From Loripinus fragilis (Eukaryota > Mollusca > Bivalvia > Lucinida > Lucinidae): 64,000 nt of DNA. The notes below the pieces were generated by a model. That model was given only the letters and a program-made list of their open reading frames with translations. It had not been told where the DNA came from and did no database searches. Within the stretch, counting starts at the first letter, position 1; the number at the start of each line of letters is the position of its first letter. The DNA lies in assembly GCA_964019695.1 (NCBI GenBank), contig OZ026516.1, forward strand, positions 101,618,368-101,682,367, written 5' to 3'. This document shows, piece by piece, positions 12,119 through 22,235 of the stretch. Position numbers and translations under genes: made by a program.

Positions 12119-14450
12119 TTGTACACACTCTTAACTAAAGGCCTTTCATGCAGATATCTAATGTTTCATCATTTTTCATAAATATTAAACTGTATGGTGT
12201 GTGAAAACGGTAGAGGTGCGGATGGTCGCCGATGCGATTAGTACCCAAATATCTTCACATTTAATATATATAACCAAGCACTTAGCAAGAGTCTACTGTG
12301 ACATCTTAATTTTGTGTTATATGAAAGTTACCATATTTTGATAATACGATAAAAATAAGTATGCACAAATATATAATTCAAACGTTTTTTAGTCAAACAG
12401 TTCTACATTTTATTGTCCGTCTTTCAGCTATAGCTAAAATGTGCTTGTTTTGGCTGTTCACAGAAGTGGCTATTAGAAGCAAAATTTGAAGACCCCAAAA
12501 TCACAGCTTGAGGATGCAAAAATACATAACCTCTGTGTTTATATTATAGTGCTTTTCAATCGTACACAAGACATGGAATTGTATTACACTTAAAAAGACA
12601 ATTTGTGTGCAAATATAAGCCTAGTAGTAGACATTGCTGCCCAACTATTATAACTAACTCGCATGTGCCGAAGTTAAAGAAGACTGTTTTAAGACAGTTT
12701 CATTAAGTTTCATTACCATGTGGTGTGTGCATTTTCTTTGTTGAATGGTAATTTTATGATATGCTCTGTTTGGACACTATGATAGATAGCAACTATAATA
12801 ATAATAATTGATGTTAATGTATTACTACACGTGGCCAATCACAACCATAGATCCATTTTATGCAACCTTAAATTGTAGCAGTGAAAAAAAATTTAAGGAA
12901 AAAAATAATAAGATGCGTTTCTAGGGGATTACTTCTGCTTATCTCTGCCCAAGTTTTAATCGATTCTAATGAATACTCACAACATTGGATGACATAAATA
13001 CTAGTATAAACTTTTCAAAACTTCTTGCCAACTAAAGTGGGTTTTTGTCTACTGTAGCCACTTGAAAGCGAAATTTCAGCGAAGTTTCGGACCCCCTGCC
13101 CCCTCCCCTCTGGCTCCTCCCATGTATCTGGGTTCAGTATGGTAAGGATTAAGAAAAAAAGCAATATTTTATAGTTCTGGAAAGCACCTACTCACAACAT
13201 TGGCTTCGTCATTTTTACGAAAAAAAGATAATAAAAAGAAATCGGTAGTTTGATGTATATGCCTTACAATGAAGACTTGTTCAATTTTTTGTCGATTTTG
13301 AACGGTCGGAGACCAACATCTAACCTCGCATCATCAATATAAAGTAAAAATGAAATAAACTCTCATTTTTGCAGTAAATTATGGTATTGTAATGACATTA
13401 AGTTTACTTTTTTACATCCTCTTTATATTTACGATGTAGAGATAGGCTCCTGAAGGTCTACACTGAGGTTTTCTCATATCTTAATTGCTGGTATCTTCAG
13501 ACAAACAAATAAAATAAATGTATACTATTATGAGAAAGGGAAATTAAATTTTGCTGGTGAAAGCTTTTGATATTAACTGGTTCTTTTCACAAGAAAAGAA
13601 CCCCCGTCTGAAAGAAATGTTTCTGAATAAGAAGGGCACGCAGCTTGCTAATTTTCACCAACCCTAACCATGCCTAAACCTTGATTTTTCTTGGCTTTGA
13701 AAACAGTGAAGAATCAGATCAGCTGACTTTTGAGAAGCAAGCTGATCAGGAACCAATGGAATTGGTAATAATCGGTGAGGTGTGTACTACACTGTAAAAT
13801 AATACGTGTAAATTTAAACTTACTTTCCTACTAGAACCACCTTAAAGCGCATTACTCATGTGATAAATGTTCAACATTTCTGCCTGTTTCTGTTGTAGTT
13901 CAAATCTTCTCCAGAGCAATACAATCGACCAGAACAGCTCTTTTAAAACAGCAGTTGAAAAGTTACGCGAAGGCCAGAGGCAGTTTAGGTGCGACCAAAT
14001 TTGGTATAAATACAGTCATAGCTCCTGGATAGGGACTGGATGAAAATGCTCTGAAGGGCCGGGGCTGAGACACTCTCATAGCTTATTATTAGATGAAAGT
14101 GCAGCTTTTTACTGGGCATGTTGTATTTTTTATTTGCTACACGCCATTTAACAAAGAATGATAACAAACATTAAATTTCTGGTTTATATTTCATTTTTAC
14201 CTAATCATTTACTTTGATTTTTAATTGAACTGATCACTATGAAGTAGCTGACGTGTGCATGCGTACGTGTATGTTTGTAACGTATATTTTTGTTTCCTCT
14301 GTATTTCCTCTGTAATGGGTTGTTGTTACTCACTATCACTTGCACTGCCCCTCACCACCAAAGCCAATGCATACTAACTTTGGTGTGTTTCAACGTATAG
14401 GATGGGGAATCCCATCTGCCATAGTTTGAGACACAATTCATTTTGCACTA
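12119..14450. other. No recognised gene
   Basis: AT-rich, with low-complexity A and T runs. Around 13085-13135 there is a C-rich patch (CCCCTGCCCCCTCCCCTCTG) resembling the family C MITE terminus. Around 13680-13760 there is a degenerate GATCAGCTG / GCTGATCAGG inverted pair. Neither can be bounded. Confidence 0.4.
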
Positions 14451-14656
14451 CAGCAAAACCTGTCTAAAACGGCCGCTCTTAAAAAGACAAAAAGTTGGTT
14501 TTCAAGACCAATTATCGCTTAATGCAGGTCAAAAGTATTGCAGAATGCTCCAAAGGGAGCATTCTGCAATACTTTCGACCTTCATTAAGCTACAATTTGT
14601 CATTAAGAACTTTGTTTTGTCTAATTTTGAGAAGTCTCTTAAGACAGGGTTTACTG
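14451..14656. mobile_element. CAGT-ended palindromic MITE, TA-flanked (family B)
   Basis: 206 bp between TA dinucleotides. It starts CAGCAAAACCTGTCTAAAAC, ends AGACAGGGTTTACTG, and has a GTCAAAAGTATTGCAGAATG / CATTCTGCAATACTTTCGAC palindromic centre. Same family as 4963, 35314 and 43455. Confidence 0.88.
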
Positions 14657-14917
14657 TATTTGGAGACTGTATTTATTTCGCTATATGTTTGAAATCTCGA
14701 CTAAAATATGTGTGATGCCCGGAAAACTGCAAAGTTTGCAATTTTTCACTCACATTTCAGCTGTCACTTACATATATTTTGCTGGGCCAATCATGGTCTT
14801 CACATCTTGTACTAGTGTATAGTCCCAAACTACCCATTCAAACAAACTTTAAATGGAATCTAGAATAATAGACCACGAAAACACAGTATAATGCACCATG
14901 AACGTTGATCAGCCAGT

Positions 14918-15229
14918 GCATGCGCGGATCCAGAAAGTTTTGTCAGAGTGGGTCCTTTGACACCGTTTTTTTTTAGTTGATGAGGGGAGGTAGGATCCAA
15001 ATACCACCATAAGCGGGCCATCATTGGCCCATCAGCAAAACGCCATTAAAATGGCGTTTCGCTGGCGTGTCGATTATGGCCCAACATTGAATGCTGGCTT
15101 GGTAGCTTTGTGATTTTTCAAGGGATCCGGACCAGTATTGCTAAGAAACCCTATATTTTTGTGATTTTTCAGTGTGTGTGTGTGTGGGGGGGGTACGACC
15201 CCCTGCCCCCCCCCTCTGGATAAGCGCAA
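14918..15229. mobile_element. Fold-back MITE, GGATCC family (family C)
   Basis: Starts GCATGCGCGGATCCAGAAAG. It carries a central palindrome (AACGCCATTAAAATGGCGTT) flanked by GGGCCATCAT / ATTATGGCCCAACA, then AAACCCTATATTTTTGTG and a C-rich end (CCCCCTCTGGATAAGCGC). A short GT run and G tract have grown near 15175-15192. The paired arms make this a long hairpin. Confidence 0.85.
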
Positions 15230-15289
15230 GGCATTACTAAACCAGCAAAATAACCAAAGATCAGCCTGCATACCAAAGTCTAACGCTTT

Positions 15290-15380
15290 GCCTACTACTG
15301 TAATGTCGTCCGCTGATAACCTGATAACCTTTGCAAACAGTTTAGAGCCTGACCAGGCCGACATATTGCCATCTTCTTAA
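15290..15380 (-). repeat. Half-copy of family A MITE
   Basis: Contains TGTCGTCCGCTGATAACC, then AACCTTTGCAAACAGTTTAG and AGCCTGACCAGGCCGACAT, matching the right half of family A in inverse orientation. The other half is missing. Confidence 0.6.
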
Positions 15381-15404
15381 ACTAGTCGTCAACAAAACAA
15401 TTTT

Positions 15405-15560
15405 GCATGTCTTTCGTCACCTGTATACTTTTTCAAAATTAACATTTTCAAAACACTTATGAACAGAGTGCCAAACAGTTTGGAATCAGAACGGGTTTTA
15501 CGTTTTGTCCGGCCTGATCATGGTCCAAACTTTTTGCAGAGGTTATCATTATAGATGCCA
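15405..15560 (+). mobile_element. Family A palindromic MITE in intron 1 of the BMP-like gene
   Basis: Blocks in family order: CTTTTTCAAAATTAACATTT, AGAGTGCCAAACAGTTTGG, a degraded central palindrome (GTCCGGCCTGATCATGGTCC) and TTGCAGAGGTTATCA. Its end lies only some 30 bp inside the intron that begins at the splice donor 15588-15589, so it is very near the exon. Confidence 0.7.
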
Positions 15561-15589
15561 TACTGCATGTTCTGATGTTAGTTACTTAC

Positions 15590-15866
15590 CTATTTTTGCC
15601 TTTATACTTCTCACAGTATTTCCTGTTAACTGGCCTTTCGAAATGGGTCCATCTTTAAATCTTTCATATAAATCCAACATATATTTTGGGGCGTCCTGCG
15701 CAGGATTTACTGGGACCGTGCTCGGATCCTCTTTAAACCCCAGCATAGTTTTAACAAATTCGTGCAACCTCTCTTTCTGACTTGCGCTCTTTTCTGACGT
15801 CACCGATAAGCTCAAAAACGTGCAACATGCAAAAATGTGCACCACCGACTCTGCACTCCACTTCAT
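15590..15866 (-). CDS. BMP/TGF-beta-family ligand, first coding exon (signal peptide plus start of prodomain)
   Basis: Translation starts at 15866 (ATG preceded by an A-rich leader with A at -3) and is open for 92 codons plus one base. It then meets a consensus donor, exon ...AATAG then GTAAGT, at 15589 downward, giving a phase-1 intron. Residues 1 to about 24 are a signal peptide with a hydrophobic core (VVHIFACCTFLSLSVTS). About residues 30-90 resemble the N-terminal latency/prodomain of BMP-type ligands: a helical KERLHEFVKTMLGF, then DAPKYMLDLYERF and finally GNTVRSIKAKIG. The YMLDLY and GNTVRS words are typical of BMP-class prodomains; GNTVRS leans towards BMP3/GDF10 or ADMP types, but the subfamily is not settled. 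The product would be a secreted growth-factor precursor. The mature cysteine-knot exon was not found further along the minus strand, so intron 1 must be very long or the rest lies outside the window. The shorter frame that continues into the intron is an artefact. Confidence 0.72.
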
Positions 15867-16400
15867 TTTTACTTTAAGGCTGTCTGTTTCATGTATATGT
15901 CACTTTTCAAGACAACCCCAATTTTTCTATAGTTCTACATAGACTTCAGTAGTAATTATTAAACTAGTAAATTAACTATAAATCCAGAATAAAGTGAGAA
16001 CTACATTTTAGTATCACAGAATTCACTTAAAAAATTCAAATCCCCGCGACTATTAAACGTTATTCCAAAACTATTAAAACAGTTGAAAATAATAAGCAAC
16101 ACACTTGTTGTTAATCCATAAAATAATTCCAAGATATTCTTAAAATCACAATAATGAAATATATATTTTTTCACAATAGTTATGAAATCAATCAAATTTA
16201 ACAAAATGTTGACCAAGCATGAACAATCAATTAGATGCAATTTTTACTTATATGTACCCACAAATTCATATATTTGGGAATAAGCGAAGAATAAATACGT
16301 TTGGGATTTTTGAAATAAGTAAGTCACTCTGATTTTCTTTCTGATTGCAGTCGGCTCTGGAAAAGATCGGCCTGTCAACACTACTGTCATTGGTCAAAAA
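15867..16400 (-). promoter_or_regulatory. Upstream region of the BMP-like exon (5' UTR and probable promoter)
   Basis: This stretch lies directly upstream of the ATG at 15866. It is AT-rich and without shared repeats, unlike the DNA on either side. No TATA box at a credible distance or initiator can be chosen by eye, so transcript start and extent are unknown. A 79-codon hydrophobic frame here is probably chance. Confidence 0.3.
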
Positions 16401-16940
16401 ATCACAAGCCCCGCCCACTGATAGTACAAGCGCCTCGATGTCGTTTAACTATCTGAGCCTGTGTACGGTAAAACGAACATTTGTGTAATTTTAGATTATA
16501 AAAAGTGAAATAAACCTGCGCGGTTCGACAAATCTTATCAGATCAATCTCTTTTAACGATTTGCTTGTAAATTTTATTTTCGGACAATGGATATCAAGAT
16601 CAGCAATTGCTTTTCAGCGCAGGCCGACCTTAAAATTTGCTGAAGAATTGGTTGGTTTTGTTCTGCGCGGCACTGTTCACTTTTCATTCAATGGTTGGTA
16701 CGTGAAAAATCCTTTACTATTTACTACAAAAGTGGTAAACACGAGCCGGTCTGCGTACAGTATAGATCTTATCTTTGTAGACGTTTCATGAGATAGAGGA
16801 CCCTATTGCTCAACTAAACTAGGTCGCAATATTGTCTAAAAGTCTATTTGTGAAAAATGTCCTGATAAAGTTATTGAAAGAAGGTTTCCTGGAGAAAGGA
16901 CTTATATATATATATATTTTTTTTTTAAATGCCTTATTCG

Positions 16941-17264
16941 ATTTTCATTTGCGGATCCGAAGGGTCCAACTCTGAAAACGTTTTTTTTGTTGTTTTTGTT
17001 TTTTTTTTAGTAAAAGATGGGAGAGGATCAAATACAAAATACCACTTAAAGCAGGCCATCATCGGCCCGCCAGCGGAACGCCATTAAAATTAAAATGGCG
17101 TTTCGCAGGCGTGCCGATGATGGCCAAACATTGAATTCTGTGCTTGGTAGCTTTGTGATTTTTAGGGGATCCGATCGTTTATTGTTAAGAAACCCTATAT
17201 TCAGTTGGTGATTTTTCAGGGGGTCCGGACCCCCTGTCCCCCCCCCCCTCTGGATCCGCGCATG
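16941..17264. mobile_element. Fold-back MITE, GGATCC family (family C)
   Basis: From ATTTGCGGATCCGAAGGG to CCTCTGGATCCGCGCATG. It carries the AGCAGGCCATCATCGGCCCG / GCGTGCCGATGATGGCC paired arms, the ATTAAAATTAAAATGGCGTT centre and the GGTCCGGACCCCCTGTCC segment. T-rich and C-rich runs have expanded within it. Confidence 0.87.
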
Positions 17265-17544
17265 ATTTTCCATGGTCAGCACAAGAGATTTGGGTACTTA
17301 TCGCGCATGCACAAAGGCCTCCAATAAACGCCCATTTTGGCTTATCCAGCTTGGCAGAGGTCTAAATTTTGATCGGATATTTCATCTACAGCTGTTCTCT
17401 GTGATTGCGAGCAACTAAGACTCAAGCGAGTCTGTGCATATGCATATGCACAGACTCGCCTGTCTTCGCTGCTAGACAATGCATTAATGCCAGAATCTTT
17501 GGGGCCCACAAGTAAGACAGTGATTGCCCTGCGCGCCCCTCCGC

Positions 17545-17630
17545 CCTCAGCAGGCACATGACGTCGAAACGACGTTGTATCAAAGTCTATGCGACGTCAT
17601 ACGTCGTTTTAAGGTTGTGTGCCTGCTTGG
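17545..17630. repeat. ACGTCGTTT palindromic element
   Basis: GGCACATGACGTCGAAACGA pairs imperfectly with TCATACGTCGTTTTAAGGTT and GTGTGCCTG, forming a hairpin of about 80 bp ending CAGGCACA / TGTGTGCCTG. Only one copy is seen here. Confidence 0.5.
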
Positions 17631-17888
17631 CCGGACCGCGGCGACAAGAACTCGTATAAACACAGCACGTTTCAAGCTACAAGTCTTTCATATTTGATAT
17701 TTTTAAAAACAAATAACTCCGCTTAGCACAAATCCTGGTACTTCAAAGTACGTACTCAAAAGTCTACAGTCGTGTGACATGTACAAAATATGAAACATGA
17801 ACAAATTTGTACAGATTTCATATTTCGTACATTTCCTGCGATAGTAGTGACAACTACCAATAGAAGATTATGGCATTGTAAGAAACAG

Positions 17889-18303
17889 TGCATGTGCGGA
17901 TCCAGAGGGGGTGACAGACGAGTACTGACCCCCCCCCCCCCCCACCATGATTAATCACAAAAAGATAGGGTCTATTAGCAGTACTGGTCCCGTACCGTTG
18001 AAAAAAGTTACCAATCCAGCATTCAATGAGGCCCTGGAGGGGGGTCCCATTATCCCATATCCCTTAAATTATTTTGAAAAATATCCAATATCCCTAAAAT
18101 AAATATGGCAAATATCCCCAAAATTCAGAAAGTATCCCTAAAATTGATCCTAGTATCGCGTATCCCTTTCAATATTTACAAAAATATCCCACATCCCTTT
18201 AAATTTTTGGCCAATATCCCTGTATCCCTAAAAACCCTTCAATGTTGGGCCATCGTTATCGAAGTTGGACCCCCTCTGACAAAACTTTCTGGATCCGCGC
18301 ATC
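17889..18303. mobile_element. Family C MITE interrupted by another element
   Basis: Outer ends are TGCATGTGCGGATCCAGAGG and CTTTCTGGATCCGCGCATC. The family C sequence (GATAGGGTCTATTAGCAGTA ... CCAGCATTCAATG ... TTGGGCCATCG) is split after ATTCAATG by the 209-bp element at 18029-18237 and resumes at TTCAATGTTGGGCC. Confidence 0.8.
18029..18237 (+). mobile_element. ATCCC-rich nested element (copy 1)
   Basis: Starts AGGCCCTGGAGGGGGGTCCC and consists of degenerate AATATCCC / TATCCCTAAAAT motifs, ending CCCTAAAAACCC. TTCAATG stands on both sides (18022-18028 and 18238-18244), a possible 7-bp target duplication. Compared with copy 2 at 19007-19219, the right end lacks about 11 outer bases, so the duplication is not certain. 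An 81-codon frame across it reflects the low-complexity motif. Confidence 0.7.
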
Positions 18304-18689
18304 ATTGCTCATGCAGTGTTATTGTTTTCCGAAAGTTTGTCAAATATTGAAATAGTGCATTTGATTTTCCTCAAAACGCAAAACTGCCGCTAAAATCTAC
18401 ATTAATATTAAACAGATGCTTTTTGAACTTGTATTTTGGTGTGTAGAAAAGTTGCACCTTTTGGCGGTTAACTTCGTCCGCGTTTCACAATCATATTTAA
18501 ACTTTTACCAAAAAAGGAAATACCCTCATCAACTCTTAATTTGTTAACCTCTTTCTTAAAGGTTTACTTTTTACGCGGGAAGAGGACTGGTCTCCGTTTA
18601 ATAGCTTGTCAGCGTATTAATTTATGCGGAACGGAAGTAAAAAGAACGAGGGGAACCAATCTACGCGGGAAGATCTTCGCTAAAAGGTG

Positions 18690-18729
18690 TTGCAAATATA
18701 TATATATAAGATCGCTGGATATTACAACT
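18690..18729 (+). promoter_or_regulatory. TATA-like element upstream of tRNA-Ile
   Basis: An AT dinucleotide stretch (AAATATATATATATAAG, about 18695-18711) lies some 20-35 bp before the mature tRNA start, where upstream TATA-like elements of invertebrate tRNA genes can lie. Function is inferred from position only. Confidence 0.4.
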
Positions 18730-18803
18730 GGCCGTTTAGCTCAGTCGGTTAGAGCGTCGTGCTAATAACGCGAATGTCGTGGGTTCGACCCCCACAATGG
18801 CCA
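18730..18803 (+). tRNA. tRNA-Ile (anticodon AAU)
   Basis: 74 nt fold as a complete cloverleaf. The acceptor 5' GGCCGTT pairs with 3' AATGGCC (one G-U), with discriminator A at 18803. The D arm contains TAGCTCAGTCGGTTAGA, which also serves as the A box. The anticodon stem TCGTG / CGCGA holds the loop CTAATAA, giving anticodon AAT. The T arm has GGGTTCGACCCCC, with B box GGTTCGACC. CCA is not encoded, as expected in a nuclear gene, and a T-rich tract (ATTTTTC at about 18807) follows as a Pol III terminator. Pairing is good throughout, so it is probably functional. Codon assignment is by the standard anticodon rule. Confidence 0.95.
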
Positions 18804-18840
18804 AATATTTTTCTTTCATTTTTTTTTAATTATTCATACA
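18804..18840 (+). terminator. Pol III T-run terminator after tRNA-Ile
   Basis: A TTTTT run starts 4-5 nt after the mature 3' end, and a second run of nine T follows near 18820. Confidence 0.6.
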
Positions 18841-19006
18841 CCGTTGCGAACTCGTGAAGTCGGAATCTTTCTGGGACACGTTAAACAATTAACGCTTATC
18901 ATAACACGAACGACCACGAAAAGGTAGTTGAAAGGAAGAGTCATTATAGAAAATTGTGCACAGCCCCGTAGTGACCAGTGGTTCGAACGGACCCACTGTA
19001 ATGGTG

Positions 19007-19219
19007 AGGTCCTGGAAGGGTTTTTAGGGATACAGGGATATTGTGCAAAAACTTAAAGGGATACTGGATATTTTTGTAAATATTTAAAGGTATACGGAAT
19101 ACCTGGTATCGGAATTTTGGAGATATTTGCCATATTTCTTTTAGGGATATATGGGATATTTTTCAAAATAATTATACGGATATGGGATACTGGGACCCCC
19201 TGGGCTCCTTCCAGGGCCT
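19007..19219 (-). mobile_element. ATCCC-rich element (copy 2) with terminal inverted repeats
   Basis: Begins AGGTCCTGGAAGGGTTTTTA and ends CTCCTTCCAGGGCCT, giving imperfect inverted termini of about 14 bp. The interior is the GGGATAT motif array, the reverse complement of copy 1. Short repeats TAGCATTTTTT...CTCTTGG and ACCCACTGTAAT lie around it but do not form a clean target duplication. Confidence 0.7.
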
Positions 19220-19590
19220 CTATATTAGCATTTTTTCTCTCTTGGTACCCACTGTAATAGTAGCATTTTTTTCTCTTGGCGCGGCAAAGGTGAGATAGCG
19301 ATGACACCATAATAAGCCAGTGACGCGATGACAAGACCTTTCTGTGTAATTACGTATATTTTTTTTCAAAACTATCGTTTAGATCAGAGATTTTTACCTG
19401 ATTATACAGGGGTTAGGAAGTAAGATATCATCTATAAGCTTGTTACATCACTCACTGTGTGCTTAACAATATTTCGCCAGGATAAGGATCGAATCTTTAC
19501 AAAACCCCAAGTTGTCCAGTGTAAGGTCACTTAAAAGTCGATTTTTAACCCATATGTATAAGCCTATAGTGTCCTTTTCGTGGCCCATGT

Positions 19591-19657
19591 GAAAACAGTG
19601 CAGACCCAGATCAGACGCCGCAGAACGCGGCGTCTGATCAGGGTTTCCGCTGTTTTC
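19591..19657. repeat. Hairpin GATCAGACGCCGC / GCGGCGTCTGATC
   Basis: Perfect 13-bp arms around a 5-nt loop (19609-19639), with outer GAAAACAGTGCAGACCC / GGTTTCCGCTGTTTTC pairing. Probably the centre of a fold-back MITE related to the GATCAGACTGC hairpins elsewhere. Confidence 0.6.
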
Positions 19658-19939
19658 TTACATGATGTTAGATATAAAATATTAAAAAAAAATACCCGGA
19701 AATGGACTTGTTCCATTGACAAGAAGAAGAAATTCCATTCGGCTTAAAAGGGTTAATCCGCGAGCCAACTTTAACGCTTAGTTTTCCAAATGGCATCTTC
19801 CAGTTGATGTTCTGAACCAGTGACCTATATTATATAGGTCACTGTCTGGACTAATCCACCCTAGTTACCAATATCATTCCTCTAGGAGCATGCACATCAT
19901 ATGTTCATATGCTCTATGCTAGCGGAGGCATTTGTCACT

Positions 19940-20110
19940 TGCTGATATCCTTGACAAACAGTTTGGACCCAGAACCTCGGTCCTGATCTGGATCCAAACC
20001 ATTTGACACTCTGATAGTGTTGTTTGTAAGATATTTTTGAACAAGTCAATTAAAAAGTCAGAAGACGACAACAAAAGCATAAAAAAATACCCAGGTAGAT
20101 ATACAATTAA
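19940..20110 (-). mobile_element. Family A palindromic MITE
   Basis: In reverse orientation: GACAAACAGTTTGGACCC, GGTCCTGATCTGGATCC, AACCATTTGACACTCTGATA, then GTCAGAAGACGACAACAAAA and ACCCAG. The first arm of the central palindrome is degraded. Confidence 0.75.
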
Positions 20111-20481
20111 TTTTGAAATAAGAAAACAATTTTGCTGACATAGACTATAATAGAGAAAGATTTGAAATTAATTTTTATATAGAAAGACAATTTTGCTAAT
20201 GCTAGATTCAGAAATATACAATTGATTTTCAAAATAAGAAGACTGACAATTTTAACTCTATAGACTCATGGAGATATACAAGTAATTGTGCATAAGAAGA
20301 CAATTTTGCTAACCCTAGAAGCTCAGCGGTAAGATTGCAATACAAGAGGACAACTTTGGTAACTCATTAAGATATATGTCATTGTGTATAAAGATACAAT
20401 TTTGCTACTGTATCATTAGGCTCAGGAAAGCAAGTGCTTTTGGTATAAGAAGACACTTTGCTGGCATAGACCAGAGAAAGA
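20100..20481. repeat. Tandem repeat interrupted by the 3.47-kb element (left part)
   Basis: Degenerate units of about 60 bp carry AGATATACAATTAATTTT, AAGAAGACAATTTTGCTAA and CATAGACT / CTAGATTCAG blocks. The array resumes at 23959-24020 (AATTAATTTTAAATAGAAAG, then TTTGCTAATGCTGGACTCAG), showing it was cut by the intervening insertion. Confidence 0.75.
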
Positions 20482-21667
20482 TATGTGACCCGTCACGCGA
20501 AAAGGGACGAGTTGGGTGTCATATAGTGAAATTCACTTTTTCCGCTTTTTGAATAGAGAATTTTATGACGAATCAAAAAATATTAACATGTTGGTGGGTT
20601 TTTGATCATTTTGGGTCTCAAAATGTCCAAAGAAGATGGGTACCGCCCTGAAGCGTCACAAACTTTCTATTGACGTTATTATAACGTTACATGTACATCA
20701 TAAAATCCAGCAGATTAACACGTCCTTTAAAATATTGCAAACGGGCGTTACAATGTATTTGTTGTAATCAATTTTCTTTTGTCTTCTTCTATTTATTATT
20801 CCTCTCATTCTTCCTCCTCTATTTCTTCTTCAAATTTCACACCAGCTATTTTGTCTAGCCTTCAACTACACTATAGTGTCAAAACTTAGTCAACTTAGAA
20901 AAAAAACACACTGACATATTTCATGTGTTGTTTATTATTATTATCCTCGTTGTCACTGCATCAAACTTGCTAAAAAGGATACCATTGGAAAGGTCATTGA
21001 AAAACGCAATTAACAAAATTTATTCATTAGCCAAGGTGTCTTACTTCCTGAAAAATTATAAATCAAAACTGCAAAATACTGAAAAAATGATTTTTCGTTG
21101 ACGTCAACGGGAACGTCACAGAGCCATGACGTAAAAGATTTTTCTCTCAAACATGTGAACATTAACTACATTATCAGTTGATTTTAGCAAATTTTAGAAT
21201 ATGTATACATTGCTATGCTATTTCCACCAGCTTTCTGCTAGTATAATGTTTATTGTCGCCCGCCTTTCAGAGAAAGTGATAAGCATAATATTAGTGGTGT
21301 GTTGTTTGTGGTGCATGGTTCAGCTCGGGTGACATGTGTGTGCAGCTCTCATAAAGTTTAAGTGCACCGATAGGTTTGAAACTTGTCATTGCTTACAGAT
21401 CATGCAGATGCGTAAGTGGTTTATATACAATACTCAGTCACATTGATTTCAATCACTTTTTTTTAGTTGTGACCATCGACTGCTACCAATGTCTCATGAT
21501 ATTGATTGTTGGTGTGTGCTTGGGGTTTAATATGATTCTCAAATCTATTTGTCACTATTTTATGTTTTGCGCTTAAACACAAGTTTGAGGCTTGCATACT
21601 ATAAGCATGTGAAAAAACTTTACCTATACGGTTGATAGCCTGCTGATCGTTTAAAACTTTGCATGTA

Positions 21668-22235
21668 CAGTCACGGGACACAAGTATTAACCTACTTGGG
21701 AAATTATTCGCCTACTTGTGACGTCGCCTTTAAATTAGCGTAATTCAAGATTTTTGCAAAAATTATTGTCGCAAAACTATAGAAGCTACAATCATGGAAA
21801 AGGTACCAAATGAAAGCAAATTGATTTACGCAATAAACATATTTATTGTAGCTTCCTGGTGTCTATTGTTTTTCGCATGGAAGTCATTTAAACACAAAGA
21901 CAAATTAAATTTTCATTTTTTCGGTGACGTTAACGTCAGCGTAAATGGGAATCGTGATATTTAAAAATGTACGTCCAATTAAAGTAAGTAATGGTGCAAA
22001 GATCAGGAATCGATACAATCAAGTACCACACCTGACACGTTCTCCTTGAGAACCAAAAGCATAATTGTTTTGATATTTAATTGTATATTGCTATTTTCTA
22101 TTTGCTTTTCATCCGTGTAAGTTTTGTAAAAATGCACCCATTAACTTCGTCATAATAATTTTTGCAAAAAATCTCTAAGTGCACTGTTTTAAACGGCGAC
22201 GTCACAGTTTGGCGAATTATTATATCCCGTGACTG
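21668..22235. mobile_element. Nested 568-bp CAGT-ended element, TA-flanked
   Basis: Starts CAGTCACGGGACACAAGTAT and ends ATTATATCCCGTGACTG, with TA on both sides (21666-21667, 22236-22237). The inverted homology continues inward (AATTATTCGCC, TGTGACGTCGCC) for about 60 bp. It sits inside the 3.47-kb transposon and in turn contains a Penelope-like fragment. No transposase is encoded. Confidence 0.85.
21994..22046 (-). mobile_element. Short Penelope-like 3'-region fragment, third level of nesting
   Basis: The stretch GCAAAGATCAGGAATCGATA then CAATCAAGTACCACA matches 29370-29415 except at a few bases. It is too short to say whether it is a truncated insertion or a captured piece. Confidence 0.6.
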
